DNA of 64,000 nt from Burkholderiales bacterium PBB1 (GCA_002255905.1 NKIN01000002.1:186001-250000); one strand, 5' to 3'. Numbered from the stretch's first letter, positions 25,407-34,339 are shown. Numbers and translations are program-made. Notes: generated by a model from the letters alone, not told the origin.

Positions 25407-26090
25407 ATGGATTTTTCTCGACCTGCCGACGATCCGCGTCGCCATGCATGGGGGCTGGGCATCGTCGTCCTGCTGCACGTGCTGGTGATCTACGCGCTGG
25501 TGAACGGGCTGGCGCGGCAAGCCATCGATGGGGTGCGTGTGCCGGTGGTGGCACGGTTGATCGAAGAGGTTGTCCCGCCGCCACCGCCACCCCCATCGCC
25601 GCCGCCTGCTGCGGTGGTGGCGCCGGTGAAGCGCCTGCCACCGCCACCGGCGGTCGTGCCGCCGCCAGAGGTCGCCGTGGCGCCTCCGATTGAGGTCGCT
25701 CCCACCATCACCGCTGCCCCTGTGCCCCCTGTTCCCGTGCCGCTCGAGCTGCCGACTGCGCTGCCGACGGCGGCGATCGAGTCGGCGGCCCCTGCCTCGG
25801 GGGTGGGTCGGCCGCAGGTGCTGGCCGCCGGCATTGCCTGCAGCCGCACGCCACCGCCGGTGGCGCCGAGCGTGTCCACCGAGATCAAGGGCAGCCTGTT
25901 CGTGATCGGCACCTTGAAGGCCGGACGGGTGGTGCAGGTCGACATCGACCGCAACACGCTGAAGGGCGTGCCTGACCGGCGCACGATGCGTGCCTTCATC
26001 AACGCCGTCGAGGTGGCGATGAAGGAGGGCTATGTGTGCACCGGCGATGGCGTGCAGATCCGCCAGGAATTCTTTTTCGACATCCAATGA
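25407..26090 (+). CDS. TonB-like energy transducer, proline-rich
   Basis: A 227-residue protein with TonB layout. The short cytoplasmic N-terminus leads into one membrane helix (residues about 15-34, LGIVVLLHVLVIYALVNGLA) with a His as in TonB. A proline-rich spacer follows, from residue 57 (seven Pro in a row, then SPPP), and a C-terminal alpha/beta domain from about 155. That domain is divergent: STEIKGSLFVIGTLKAGRVVQVDI and FINAVEVAMKEGYVCTGDGVQIRQEF align in style with the TonB fold, but the common YP motif is missing. Cys145 and Cys211 could form a disulfide in the periplasm. It sits 24 bases after the receptor gene and before exbB, which supports the call. Confidence 0.85.
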   Translation: MDFSRPADDPRRHAWGLGIVVLLHVLVIYALVNGLARQAIDGVRVPVVARLIEEVVPPPPPPPSPPPAAVVAPVKRLPPPPAVVPPPEVAVAPPIEVAPTITAAPVPPVPVPLELPTALPTAAIESAAPASGVGRPQVLAAGIACSRTPPPVAPSVSTEIKGSLFVIGTLKAGRVVQVDIDRNTLKGVPDRRTMRAFINAVEVAMKEGYVCTGDGVQIRQEFFFDIQ

Positions 26091-26114
26091 CGGCCTCGTG
26101 GCCGCACCTCTCCG

Positions 26115-26939
26115 ATGAACAAGCCCTTGTCTGACGATTTCCGCTTCACTTTCGAGCGGACCCTGCGCCACTGGGCCTGCGGCCTGCTGGTGGGCCTCGC
26201 CTCGCTGGGGGTACAAGCGCAGGAACCCGCACAGCCGACCGTGGTGGCAGCCGCGTCGGGTCTCACCCAGACCGTGGTCGACAACCCCTACGGCCTGGCT
26301 GCGCTGTGGGCACAGGGGGACTGGGTGGCCCGGGGCACCCTGCTCATCCTGGTGCTGATGAGCGTGGGCAGCTGGTACATCCTGGTCACGCGATTGGCCG
26401 CGAGCCTGAAGTTGAGCGCCGAGGCCCGATCGGTGCGGCAAAGCTTCTTCAAGGCGACCACGCTGAGTGCAGGTGTGGCCACACTGGGGGCGGGCAGCGC
26501 CTTCCGCTACATCGCCGAGGCCGGCATCAACGCCCGCGAGCACCACGAGGGCACGCTGACCGAGCACATCGATCGCAACACCTGGATCACGATGAGCGTG
26601 CAGCGCAGCGTCGACGAGGTCCAGTCGCGGCTGCAGGGCGGCCTGGCGGTGCTGGCCACGGTGGGCTCGACGGCGCCGTTCGTCGGGTTGTTCGGCACCG
26701 TCTGGGGCATCTACCACGCACTGACCGCCATTGGCATTGCCGGTCAGGCCAGCATCGACAAGGTGGCGGGCCCGGTGGGTGAAGCCCTGATCATGACGGC
26801 CATCGGCCTGGCCGTGGCGGTGCCGGCGGTGCTGGGCTACAACGCGCTGGTACGCCGCAACAAGGTCACGATGGACGCGGTGCGCGGCTTTGCGGCCGAC
26901 CTGCATGGCATCCTGCTCGGCGCGAAGACCCTGCGCTGA
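26115..26939 (+). CDS. exbB: ExbB-type proton channel protein
   Basis: A 274-residue MotA/TolQ/ExbB protein. An N-terminal hydrophobic stretch (residues about 18-36) with AQEPAQP after it resembles a signal segment seen in longer ExbB forms. The three core helices are TLLILVLMSVGSWYILVTRLA, GLAVLATVGSTAPFVGLFGTVWGIYHAL, and ALIMTAIGLAVAVPAVLGYNALVR. The conserved GSTAPFVGLFGTVWGI and the helix 3 Thr/Ala pattern are those of active channels. With ExbD it uses proton flow to drive TonB. It is part of the dedicated set behind the receptor; a second exbB lies at 31202-31837. Confidence 0.92.
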   Translation: MNKPLSDDFRFTFERTLRHWACGLLVGLASLGVQAQEPAQPTVVAAASGLTQTVVDNPYGLAALWAQGDWVARGTLLILVLMSVGSWYILVTRLAASLKLSAEARSVRQSFFKATTLSAGVATLGAGSAFRYIAEAGINAREHHEGTLTEHIDRNTWITMSVQRSVDEVQSRLQGGLAVLATVGSTAPFVGLFGTVWGIYHALTAIGIAGQASIDKVAGPVGEALIMTAIGLAVAVPAVLGYNALVRRNKVTMDAVRGFAADLHGILLGAKTLR

Positions 26940-26969
26940 GCGACGGTTTCAACACCACAGCACCGGCCC

Positions 26970-27395
26970 ATGGCTCTTCAATTGCGCTCCGGCAGCGACG
27001 ACGACGAGGTCAACGCCAGCATCAACACCACGCCGCTGGTGGATGTGATGCTGGTGCTGTTGATCATTTTTCTGATCACCATTCCGGTGGTCAGGCAGAC
27101 GGTGCCGATGTCGCTGCCCAAAGAGGTCAACCAGCCCCGTCAGACCAAGCCCGAGAACATCGAGATCTCGGTCGATCGTGACGGTCGCGTCTACTGGAAC
27201 GCACAGCCGCTGGCCGACGCTGCGGCGCTGGTCGAGCGGCTGAAGGTCGAGGGCGCGAAGCAGCCGCAGCCCGAGGTGCAGGTGCGCGGTGACGAGAAGA
27301 CGCGCTACGAGGCGGTGGGCCGCGTGGTCTACGTGTGCCAGCGCGCGGGCATCGCCAAGGTCAGCTTCGTCACCGAACCACCACCGAAATCCTGA
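26970..27395 (+). CDS. exbD: ExbD/TolR-family protein (ExbD1)
   Basis: A 141-residue protein with one N-terminal membrane helix, preceded by INTTPLVDVMLVLLIIFLITIP, which contains the essential Asp of ExbD within PLVD. The periplasmic domain includes IEISVDRDGRVYWNAQPLADAAALVERL and VGRVVYVCQRAGIAKVSFVTEP, typical of ExbD. It couples to ExbB (30 bases upstream) and TonB. A second ExbD is encoded 28 bases downstream, so this set has two ExbD proteins that may form mixed dimers or serve separate functions. Confidence 0.92.
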   Translation: MALQLRSGSDDDEVNASINTTPLVDVMLVLLIIFLITIPVVRQTVPMSLPKEVNQPRQTKPENIEISVDRDGRVYWNAQPLADAAALVERLKVEGAKQPQPEVQVRGDEKTRYEAVGRVVYVCQRAGIAKVSFVTEPPPKS

Positions 27396-27423
27396 GCCCG
27401 TTCCACACCGAGAAGCGCATTCC

Positions 27424-27849
27424 ATGGCCATGAACATCGGCTCTGCCCGCAGCGACGAACCCGAGGTGATGATGGACATCAACACCACGCCGCTGATCGA
27501 CGTGATGCTGGTGCTGATCATCATGCTGATCATCACCATCCCTGTACAACTGCACGCGGTGAATCTGAACATGCCGCAGGCGAGCGAGGCGCCACCAGTG
27601 AAGCCGGCGGTGGTGACGCTGGTCATCGAGGCCGACGGCACGCTGCGCTGGAATGGCGAGGTGCTGGCCGACCGGGCAGCCCTGGAGACACGCTTGAAGA
27701 CGGCAGCCGCTCAGGCACAGCAGCCCGAGCTGCACCTGAGGGCGAACAAGGCGGTCGACTACGGTGTCGTCGCGATGGTGCTGGCGAGCGCGCAGCGGCT
27801 GGGCATGACCCAGCTGGGTCTGGTGGGCAACGAGCAGTTCGCACCCTGA
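27424..27849 (+). CDS. Second ExbD/TolR-family protein (ExbD2)
   Basis: A 141-residue ExbD homologue. The helix region is MMDINTTPLIDVMLVLIIMLIITIP, again with the key Asp in PLID, followed by a periplasmic domain with VVTLVIEADGTLRWNGEVLADRAALETRL. It differs from ExbD1 in the periplasmic half. The order tonB-exbB-exbD1-exbD2 is the one described for Xanthomonas campestris, where ExbD2 is not needed for iron uptake; similarity of function here is only an inference. It is the last gene of the plus-strand run and is followed by a stem-loop terminator shared with adk. Confidence 0.9.
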   Translation: MAMNIGSARSDEPEVMMDINTTPLIDVMLVLIIMLIITIPVQLHAVNLNMPQASEAPPVKPAVVTLVIEADGTLRWNGEVLADRAALETRLKTAAAQAQQPELHLRANKAVDYGVVAMVLASAQRLGMTQLGLVGNEQFAP

Positions 27850-27855
27850 AAGCAC

Positions 27856-27891
27856 CGAAGCCTCTGGCGCGCGGGCGGGCCAGAGGCTTCG
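27856..27891. terminator. Stem-loop between convergent exbD2 and adk
   Basis: CGAAGCCTCTGGC and GCCAGAGGCTTCG form a perfect 13-bp stem with a 10-base GC-rich loop. It begins seven bases after the exbD2 stop and lies between two convergent genes, so it can act in both directions. There is no T-run on either side, so termination efficiency is uncertain. Confidence 0.65.
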
Positions 27892-27923
27892 GGGCCTGAC
27901 CGCATGGTGCGGTCAGGGCGTGG

Positions 27924-28646
<723 letters not shown>

Positions 28647-28683
28647 TTAAAACCGAACGCGGTGGTCGCTGTGCGGGGTTCGT

Positions 28684-29445
28684 CTAGACGCGAGAAGACA
28701 GGATCCGGCGCACCCGTTCCAGGTCGTCCGGGGTGTCGACGCCGATCGCTGCAGCGGCCGCACTCAGGTGCACCGCGATGCGCTCGCCATGCCACAGCAC
28801 CCGAAGCTGCTCCAGCGACTCGATCTGTTCCAGAGGGCTTGCCGCCAGCGACGGAAACCGACGGAGGAAGCCAGCCCGGTACGCATAGATGCCGATGTGA
28901 CGCAGCGGCGCGATCGAGCCGATGGCCGGGGCACCGGCCGCGCTGCCATCGCGCCACCACGGGATCGGGGCGCGTGAGAAATACAGCGCACGTCCTGCCC
29001 GATCGCAAACGACCTTCACCACGTTCGGGTTGCCCAGGTCGTGCGGGTCGTCGATCGCATGGGCGGCGGTGCTGACGACGCATTCGGGCTGTGCTTGCAG
29101 CGTGCCAGCGACGGCGTCGATCAACGCGGGTTCGATCAGCGGCTCGTCGCCTTGCACGTTGACGACCACAGCATCGCCATCGAGCCCGAGCAAGCCACAG
29201 GCTTCGGCCAGTCGGTCGCTGCCATTGGCGTGGTCGCGGCGCGTCAGGATGGCATTGACCCGGTGCGCCTCGCAGGCCGCGACGATCTCGGTATCGTCCG
29301 CGGCCACCACGATCTGCGCGGCAGACGACCGCGCCGCCTGCTGCGCCACCCGCACCACCATCGGCACGCCGGCGATGTCGGCCAGTGGCTTGCGCGGCAG
29401 GCGTGTCGAGGCCATCCGCGCAGGAATGAGCACCGTGTAGTCCAT
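28684..29445 (-). CDS. kdsB: 3-deoxy-manno-octulosonate cytidylyltransferase (CMP-KDO synthetase)
   Basis: A 253-residue nucleotidyltransferase that activates KDO as CMP-KDO for LPS inner-core synthesis. The N-terminus has the nucleotide motif [29 protein letters not shown] binds metal and CTP, and [16 protein letters not shown] and [13 protein letters not shown] are typical of KdsB. It shows that the organism makes LPS. It lies between the Trm112-type gene and adk on the same strand, with spacing of 14 bases to the former. Confidence 0.95.
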   Translation of the reverse strand: MDYTVLIPARMASTRLPRKPLADIAGVPMVVRVAQQAARSSAAQIVVAADDTEIVAACEAHRVNAILTRRDHANGSDRLAEACGLLGLDGDAVVVNVQGDEPLIEPALIDAVAGTLQAQPECVVSTAAHAIDDPHDLGNPNVVKVVCDRAGRALYFSRAPIPWWRDGSAAGAPAIGSIAPLRHIGIYAYRAGFLRRFPSLAASPLEQIESLEQLRVLWHGERIAVHLSAAAAAIGVDTPDDLERVRRILSSRV

Positions 29446-29459
29446 CGCGGCGTCGGGTC

Positions 29460-29690
29460 TCAGGTCGGACTCGACGCAGAAAGGTTCGGGAAGCCGGGGG
29501 GTGCCGGTGGCTCGCTGCCGATCTGCCGGGCTTCACCTTCCAGCATCACCGGGATGCCGTCGCGCACCGGAAATGCCAGCCGGTCAGCGTGGCAGACCAG
29601 CTCCTGGCGTTCGTGGTGCGGTGGGCGCCAGTGGTCCAGCGGGCCTTTGCACAGCGGGCACACCAGCAGTTCAAGCAGTCGTGTCTCCAT
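29460..29690 (-). CDS. Trm112/YcaR-family small protein
   Basis: A 76-residue protein with the Trm112-like fold: [14 protein letters not shown], then [30 protein letters not shown]. Three Cys are present, as in E. coli YcaR. In bacteria this small protein is almost always encoded between lpxK and kdsB, as here; its molecular role is not settled. The C-terminus has a short Pro-rich tail ([11 protein letters not shown]). The ATG at 29690 lies inside the end of lpxK, a 20-base overlap that suggests coupled translation. Confidence 0.92.
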   Translation of the reverse strand: METRLLELLVCPLCKGPLDHWRPPHHERQELVCHADRLAFPVRDGIPVMLEGEARQIGSEPPAPPGFPNLSASSPT

Positions 29691-30735
29691 CGGGTGTCCT
29701 GATCGTGAAACGGGGTGGCAGCGCGGTTTGCAACACCGCATCGAACGCTGCATCGGCCTGGAAGTCTAGCGGTGCGACCCACACACGGACCACCGCACCG
29801 ACGGCAGCCAGGCGCTCCGGGCGCAGTTTGACGGCGTCCTTTTCGGTGACGACGACATCGGTCGCGTCGGCCGGCCAGGGCAGGGTGGCGTAATCGTGGT
29901 GATCGGGCAGCGGCAACGGCGTGATCGCTAGACCTGCCGCGCGCAGCATGCCGAAGAAGCGCTCGGGATGCGCCACGCCGGCTGCGGCCAGCACGGGTGT
30001 CGGGCTTGCGGCCAGGCGGACCAGACAGGACATCGTGGCGGCCTCACCAGCCCACCAGTCAGGCAGGGCCACCAGCCCGGCCAGCTTCCTGTAGGCCAGC
30101 GAACCCGGCCATGCGGTCGAAGGCTGCGCAGCGTTGTACAGCACCGTGGTGCGTGGTGGTGGCTGGGGCGCCAGGGGTTCGCGCAACGGGCCTGCGGGCA
30201 GCAGCCAGCCATTGCCCGCACCGCGCTCATCGAACACCACCACCTGGGCCGCGCGAGGCAGCCGCCGATGCTGCAGGCCGTCATCGCTGACCAGGATGTC
30301 GATCTCGGGATGAGCCGCCAGCGCGGCTCGCGCCGCGGCGACTCGGTCGGCGCCCACGAACACCGGCACACCCAGCCGCAGGCGCAGCAACAGCGGTTCG
30401 TCGCCGCTGTCTGCGGCGGGCGTGTCCGGCAGCACCTCCATCACCGCTGCGGCCTCGCGGCGGCGGCCATGGCCGCGCGACACGATGCCGGGGTGGTGGC
30501 CACCCACCCGCAGACGCTGCACGAGGGCCATCACCGTCGGCGTCTTGCCGGCGCCTCCGGCGATCAGGTTGCCGACGACGATCACCGGCACCGGCACCGG
30601 CTGTGGTTTCAACCACCGCCAGCGATACAGCGCCCGATGCAGCGCCACGACCGCGCCGAACAGCAGAGAGAGCGGCCAGAGAGCGAGGGCCACGGGCCCC
30701 CGGCGCAGCCAGGCGCGCTGGAGCGCCGCTTGCAT
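29671..30735 (-). CDS. lpxK: Tetraacyldisaccharide 4'-kinase
   Basis: A 354-residue inner-membrane-associated kinase that phosphorylates the lipid A precursor at the 4' position. The N-terminal hydrophobic segment ([17 protein letters not shown]) anchors it. The P-loop is [15 protein letters not shown] (usual form GGTGKTP, here Ala for Thr). [41 protein letters not shown] and [10 protein letters not shown] are family motifs. ATG at 30735 was chosen; a GTG one codon earlier is equally possible. The exbD gene of the second ExbBD set ends 20 bases upstream. Confidence 0.95.
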   Translation of the reverse strand: MQAALQRAWLRRGPVALALWPLSLLFGAVVALHRALYRWRWLKPQPVPVPVIVVGNLIAGGAGKTPTVMALVQRLRVGGHHPGIVSRGHGRRREAAAVMEVLPDTPAADSGDEPLLLRLRLGVPVFVGADRVAAARAALAAHPEIDILVSDDGLQHRRLPRAAQVVVFDERGAGNGWLLPAGPLREPLAPQPPPRTTVLYNAAQPSTAWPGSLAYRKLAGLVALPDWWAGEAATMSCLVRLAASPTPVLAAAGVAHPERFFGMLRAAGLAITPLPLPDHHDYATLPWPADATDVVVTEKDAVKLRPERLAAVGAVVRVWVAPLDFQADAAFDAVLQTALPPRFTIRTPDGDTTA

Positions 30736-30754
30736 CACGCCCGGCCGGAACCGC

Positions 30755-31195
30755 TCAACGGCCCGCCTCGGGCGTGTGGCGTTGTGCGGCGAAGGTCAGG
30801 CGCGGCAGGCCCGCGCGCCGCGCGGCGTCCATCACGTTCACCACCGACTGATAGGCTGCGGTTGCATCTGCCGACACGATCACTGGCGTGTCGCCTGGCC
30901 CGCCGGCGGCCTTGCCAAGTTCGAGCGTCAGCAGCTCGACACTGCGGCCGTCCACCGCGCGGCCATTGACGGCATAGCGGCCGTCGGCCGCCACGGCGAC
31001 GATCACCTCGCGGTCGCGGTCGCGGTCGCGCGACTTGTCGGCATCGGCTGCGGGCAGATTGACCTGCAACTCGGTGAACTTGGAGTAGGTGGTCGACAGC
31101 ATCAGGAAGATCAGCACCACCAGCAGCACGTCGATGAACGGGATCAGGTTGATCTCCGGTTCTTCCGGCCGTGCCTTGCGGAAGTTCATCGCCAT
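30755..31195 (-). CDS. exbD: ExbD/TolR-family protein (housekeeping set)
   Basis: A 146-residue ExbD-type protein: MNFRKARPEEPEINLIPFIDVLLVVLIFLM contains the membrane helix with the key Asp in PFID. The periplasmic part has VSADATAAYQSVVNVMDAARRAGLPRLTF. After the helix comes a charged repeat (RDRDRDRE) encoded by a hexanucleotide repeat at 31011-31028. It is co-directional with exbB (six bases apart) and lpxK. This exbB-exbD-lpxK arrangement is usual in Burkholderiales, so this is likely the general energy-coupling set, distinct from the set at 26-28 kb. Confidence 0.92.
   Translation of the reverse strand: MAMNFRKARPEEPEINLIPFIDVLLVVLIFLMLSTTYSKFTELQVNLPAADADKSRDRDRDREVIVAVAADGRYAVNGRAVDGRSVELLTLELGKAAGGPGDTPVIVSADATAAYQSVVNVMDAARRAGLPRLTFAAQRHTPEAGR
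31011..31028 (+). repeat. Hexanucleotide repeat within exbD
   Basis: CGGTCG is repeated three times with part of a fourth copy. On the coding strand it encodes the alternating Arg-Asp stretch just after the membrane helix. Changes in copy number would stay in frame and change only linker length and charge. Confidence 0.7.
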
Positions 31196-31201
31196 GGCCG
31201 G

Positions 31202-31837
31202 TCAGCTCGCCGTGCGCGGGACCGCGAATCGCATCAGGTGCGGGGTCAGCCGGTCGCAGGCCTGTTCGAGGTCCAGCGTGTAGGCATCGACGAGGCCGCG
31301 AAAGTGCCGGTAGGCGATGAGTGAAGGGATCGCCACCATCAGCCCGAACGCAGTGTTGTAGAGCGCCACGGAGATGCCGTGTGCCAGGGCTGCCGGGTTG
31401 CCACCGCCGGTCGGTGCTTGCGAGCCGAAGATCTCGATCATGCCGATCACCGTGCCCAGCAGCCCCAGCAGCGGCGCGGCCGATGCGATCGTGCCCAGCG
31501 GGCTCAGGTACTTTTCGAGACGGTGCACGGCGGCGCGTCCCGACGATTCGAACACGTCGCGCAAGGCGTCTTCGGTGATGCGCGGCTCGGCGATCACGGC
31601 GCGCACGCCGCTGGCCAACACCTGGCCCAGCACCGAGTTGTCGGCCAGCTTGTTGACCACGTCCGATGACGGCAGGCTCGCGCGGGTCACCGACACCACT
31701 TCCTCGAGCAACCGCGGTGGCGTGACCTTCGCAGATCGCAGGTTGATCAGCCTTTCGAAGATCAAGGCCAACGCCAGCACCGAACACAGAATCAAGGGCC
31801 AGATCGGCCATCCAGCGGCTTGTATGATCGAAATCAC
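31202..31837 (-). CDS. exbB: ExbB/TolQ-family proton channel (housekeeping set)
   Basis: A 211-residue ExbB protein with three helices: AGWPIWPLILCSVLALALIFERLI, then YLSPLGTIASAAPLLGLLGTVIGMIEIF, and ISVALYNTAFGLMVAIPSLIAYRHF. The helix 2 and 3 motifs are those of an active channel. It starts a minus-strand operon exbB-exbD-lpxK-Trm112-kdsB-adk. Compared with the ExbB at 26115-26939 it is shorter and lacks the N-terminal leader, consistent with a separate origin. Confidence 0.93.
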   Translation of the reverse strand: MISIIQAAGWPIWPLILCSVLALALIFERLINLRSAKVTPPRLLEEVVSVTRASLPSSDVVNKLADNSVLGQVLASGVRAVIAEPRITEDALRDVFESSGRAAVHRLEKYLSPLGTIASAAPLLGLLGTVIGMIEIFGSQAPTGGGNPAALAHGISVALYNTAFGLMVAIPSLIAYRHFRGLVDAYTLDLEQACDRLTPHLMRFAVPRTAS

Positions 31838-32195
31838 GTCGGTACTTTCCGCGCTGTGGCGTCAAAAACAGGGCTCAGACGCGGCCGATTATGGCCTTGC
31901 TGGTCGGCTTTCCGGGCTGGCCACACCGCGCCTTTGCGATCGGATGTTTCAACCCGCCGAGACGCGATGGCTTGGAGACTTCGAGGCGGGCCGAGCCGCA
32001 GGCAGGATTTCCACCGCAGCTGTGGACAACTTTGTGGGTATCTGGCCCGGCAACGCCCAAAAACCTTGATCTCACTGCGCTTCGCACACATTGCCTCATC
32101 TTTGAGCAGACATAACTTCATGCAAATCAACGGCTTGCAGCTTTGTGACGATCGGGTGACAGGACCGACGGCTCGCCGAGCGCGAAGGGCTGCGG
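31838..32195. other. Divergent intergenic region between exbB and xseA
   Basis: This 358-bp region must hold promoters for exbB (minus) and xseA (plus). It contains AT-richer patches around 32045-32145 (for example ACATAACTTCATG). I see no supported gene, strong inverted repeat or confident promoter pair. A TGTGGACAA sequence near 32024 resembles a DnaA box with one mismatch but stands alone. Confidence 0.5.
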
Positions 32196-33533
32196 TTGTG
32201 GACTTCTCGACCCGCATCAGCGCTGGGTTTGCGCGTGGTTGAGCCGCAGGAGGCTGGCTTTTCGCGCCTTGTCTGGGGCGTGGCAGCACTGGTGCACGCG
32301 ATCGGTGACACCTTGGCCGCACGGTTCGCTGCGTGCACGGTGCGCGGAGAGCTCTCCGGCTACAGCCGGGCCGCGAGCGGCCACTGCTACTTCACCCTGA
32401 AAGACGCCAACGGCGATGCCGCCGCAATCCGTTGCGCGATGTTCAAGCGGGCGGCCAGCCTGCTGCAGTTCACACCGGCCGATGGCCAGCAGGTGCAGCT
32501 GCGCGGTCGCGTGGCGGTGTACGAGCCGCGCGGCGAATTGCAGTTCATCGTCGAGTCCATGCAGCGCAGCGGCGACGGGTCGCTGTACGAGCAGTTCCTG
32601 AGGCTGAAGCAAAAGCTCGAATCAGAAGGGCTGTTCGACCCCGCGCGCAAGCGACCCCTGGTGTCGCACCCGCGTCGCATCGGCATCGTCACCTCGTTGG
32701 GCGGTGCGGTGCTGCACGATGTGGTCACCTCGCTGGCGCGCCGTGCGCCTCAGGTCGAGCTGCTCGTCTACCCGAGTCTGGTGCAGGGCAGCGAGTCACC
32801 GGCGGCACTGGTCTCGGCGATCGAGATGGCTGGCGCGCGGCGTGAAGTCGACACGTTGCTGCTGTGTCGCGGTGGCGGCTCGATCGAGGACCTGTGGGCC
32901 TTCAACGACGAGCGCGTCGTGCGCGCCATCGCGGCATGCCCGATCCCGGTCGTCAGTGGCGTCGGCCACGAGACCGACACCACGCTGGCCGATTTCGTGG
33001 CGGACCTGCGTGCGCCCACACCGACGGCGGCGGCCGAGTTGAGCACCCCGTCGCGCGAGGCGGATCTGGCACTGCTGGAGACCATCGCCGCGGCGCTGCA
33101 GCGCCGCGTGCACCGAGCCGTCGATACCGAGGCACAGCGGCTCGACACGCTGGCCATGCGTTCCATGCGTCCTGTCGATGCGGTACGGCGCCAGGCGCAG
33201 GGGTTGAAGCTGTGGTCGCTGCGGCTGGACGCGTCCACGCAGCGGCTGCTGGCGACCCGTGCGCAGGCGTTGCAGTTGTCGGCGGCGCGTTTCCATCAGG
33301 CGAGCGCCGGGTCATTGCAGGCTGCGGCGCGGACACTCGATCGCCTCGACGTGCGCCTGAGCGGGCTCGATCCGACACAGGTGCTTCGGCGTGGCTACGC
33401 CTGGGTGAGTGACGACGTCGGTCGGCCGCTGGTCTCGACCTCGCAGCTCGGCGTCGGGCAGTCGGTGCGCGCGGTCCTGAGCGACGGCGTGGCGACCGCG
33501 CAGATCACCTCCGTGACGAAGACCGCTGACTGA
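32196..33533 (+). CDS. xseA: Exodeoxyribonuclease VII large subunit
   Basis: A protein of up to 445 residues. The N-terminal OB-fold (VRGELSGYSRAASGHCYFTLKDANGDAAAIRCAMFK) binds single-stranded DNA. The catalytic middle part holds KRPLVSHPRRIGIVTSLGGAVLHDVV, CRGGGSIEDLWAFNDE, and SGVGHETDTTLADFVADLRAPTPTAAAE. A coiled helical region follows, and RGYAWVSD lies in the C-terminal cap. With XseB it degrades single-stranded DNA; xseB is not in the window. The TTG start at 32196 follows GAAGGGC; a GTG at 32235 is an alternative that would trim 13 residues outside the conserved part. Confidence 0.93.
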   Translation: MWTSRPASALGLRVVEPQEAGFSRLVWGVAALVHAIGDTLAARFAACTVRGELSGYSRAASGHCYFTLKDANGDAAAIRCAMFKRAASLLQFTPADGQQVQLRGRVAVYEPRGELQFIVESMQRSGDGSLYEQFLRLKQKLESEGLFDPARKRPLVSHPRRIGIVTSLGGAVLHDVVTSLARRAPQVELLVYPSLVQGSESPAALVSAIEMAGARREVDTLLLCRGGGSIEDLWAFNDERVVRAIAACPIPVVSGVGHETDTTLADFVADLRAPTPTAAAELSTPSREADLALLETIAAALQRRVHRAVDTEAQRLDTLAMRSMRPVDAVRRQAQGLKLWSLRLDASTQRLLATRAQALQLSAARFHQASAGSLQAAARTLDRLDVRLSGLDPTQVLRRGYAWVSDDVGRPLVSTSQLGVGQSVRAVLSDGVATAQITSVTKTAD

Positions 33534-33615
33534 TGCGCCCGGAATTTCGGCGCGACGATCCATGATCGCTCAGGGGGCGTGCCCTGCCGGCGCGATCGAT
33601 CGAGGCATCGCTGCC

Positions 33616-33621
33616 TACAAT
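33616..33621 (+). promoter_or_regulatory. Possible sigma-70 -10 box of sodB
   Basis: TACAAT lies about 55 bases before the sodB ATG, inside a 12-mer (CTGCCTACAATC) that also occurs before serS at 53939. No good -35 box is found 16-18 bases upstream, so support is weak. Confidence 0.3.
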
Positions 33622-33676
33622 CGACCACTGAATTCTTGTTTGCTAATGGGACGAGCTTCCCACTGAAAGGACCATG

Positions 33677-34258
33677 ATGGAACACATCCTGCCGGCACTG
33701 CCGTATGCACTCGACGCCCTGGCGCCTCACCTGAGCAAGGAAACGCTGGAGTACCACTATGGCAAGCACCACAACGCCTATGTGGTGAACCTGAACAATC
33801 TGCAGAAGGGCACCGAGTTCGAGTCCCTTGGCCTTGAAGAGATCATCAAGAAGTCCTCCGGTGGCGTCTACAACAACGCCGCGCAGATCTGGAACCACAC
33901 CTTCTTCTGGCACAGCATGAAGCCGGCCGGCGGTGGTGAACCCAAGGGCGCGCTCGCCGCAGCCATCAACGCGAAGTTCGGCAGCTACGCCGCCTTCAAG
34001 GAAGCCTTCACCAAGAGCGCCGTCGGCAACTTCGGTTCCGGCTGGACCTGGCTTGTGAAGAAGGCCGACGGCAGCGTCGACATCGTCAACACCGGCGCGG
34101 CCGGCACGCCGCTGACCACCGGCGACAAGGCGTTGCTCACGGTCGATGTCTGGGAGCACGCTTACTACATCGATTACCGCAACCTGCGTCCGAAGTGGAT
34201 CGACACGTTCCTGACCTCGCTGGTCAACTGGGACTTCGCCGAAGCCAACTTCGCCTGA
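33677..34258 (+). CDS. sodB: Superoxide dismutase [Fe]
   Basis: A 193-residue iron-type superoxide dismutase, cytoplasmic. Metal ligands are His27, His74, Asp157 and His161 (the last two in [13 protein letters not shown]). Gln70, in NNAAQIWNH, marks the Fe-type enzyme, and the KHHNAYV and [10 protein letters not shown] motifs agree. Two ATGs stand together; the second (33677) has proper spacing from AAAGGA, so it was chosen. A strong terminator follows, so the gene is probably monocistronic. Confidence 0.97.
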   Translation: MEHILPALPYALDALAPHLSKETLEYHYGKHHNAYVVNLNNLQKGTEFESLGLEEIIKKSSGGVYNNAAQIWNHTFFWHSMKPAGGGEPKGALAAAINAKFGSYAAFKEAFTKSAVGNFGSGWTWLVKKADGSVDIVNTGAAGTPLTTGDKALLTVDVWEHAYYIDYRNLRPKWIDTFLTSLVNWDFAEANFA

Positions 34259-34272
34259 GCGAACTCCCCTTG

Positions 34273-34309
34273 AAAGACAAACGCCGGTCCATGACCGGCG
34301 TTTGTCTTT
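34273..34309. terminator. Bidirectional rho-independent terminator between sodB and the DUF192 gene
   Basis: AAAGACAAACGCCGGTC and its exact complement form a 17-bp perfect stem with a three-base loop. T-rich flanks on either strand come from the stem ends. It lies 15 bases after the sodB stop and about 30 bases beyond the convergent DUF192 stop, so it should serve both genes. Confidence 0.88.
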
Positions 34310-34339
34310 GGGGCGGTCCTCGGCCCTGCGAGCTGTGCA

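Noticed and set aside
25071-26906. 611-residue minus-strand frame opposite tonB-exbB
   Set aside because: It contains low-complexity Arg/His runs made by the antisense of the TonB proline-rich spacer; not a gene.
32020-32050. DnaA-box-like TGTGGACAA in the exbB-xseA gap
   Set aside because: It has a mismatch and stands alone; an origin would need a cluster of boxes, an AT-rich unwinding part, and dnaA or parAB nearby.
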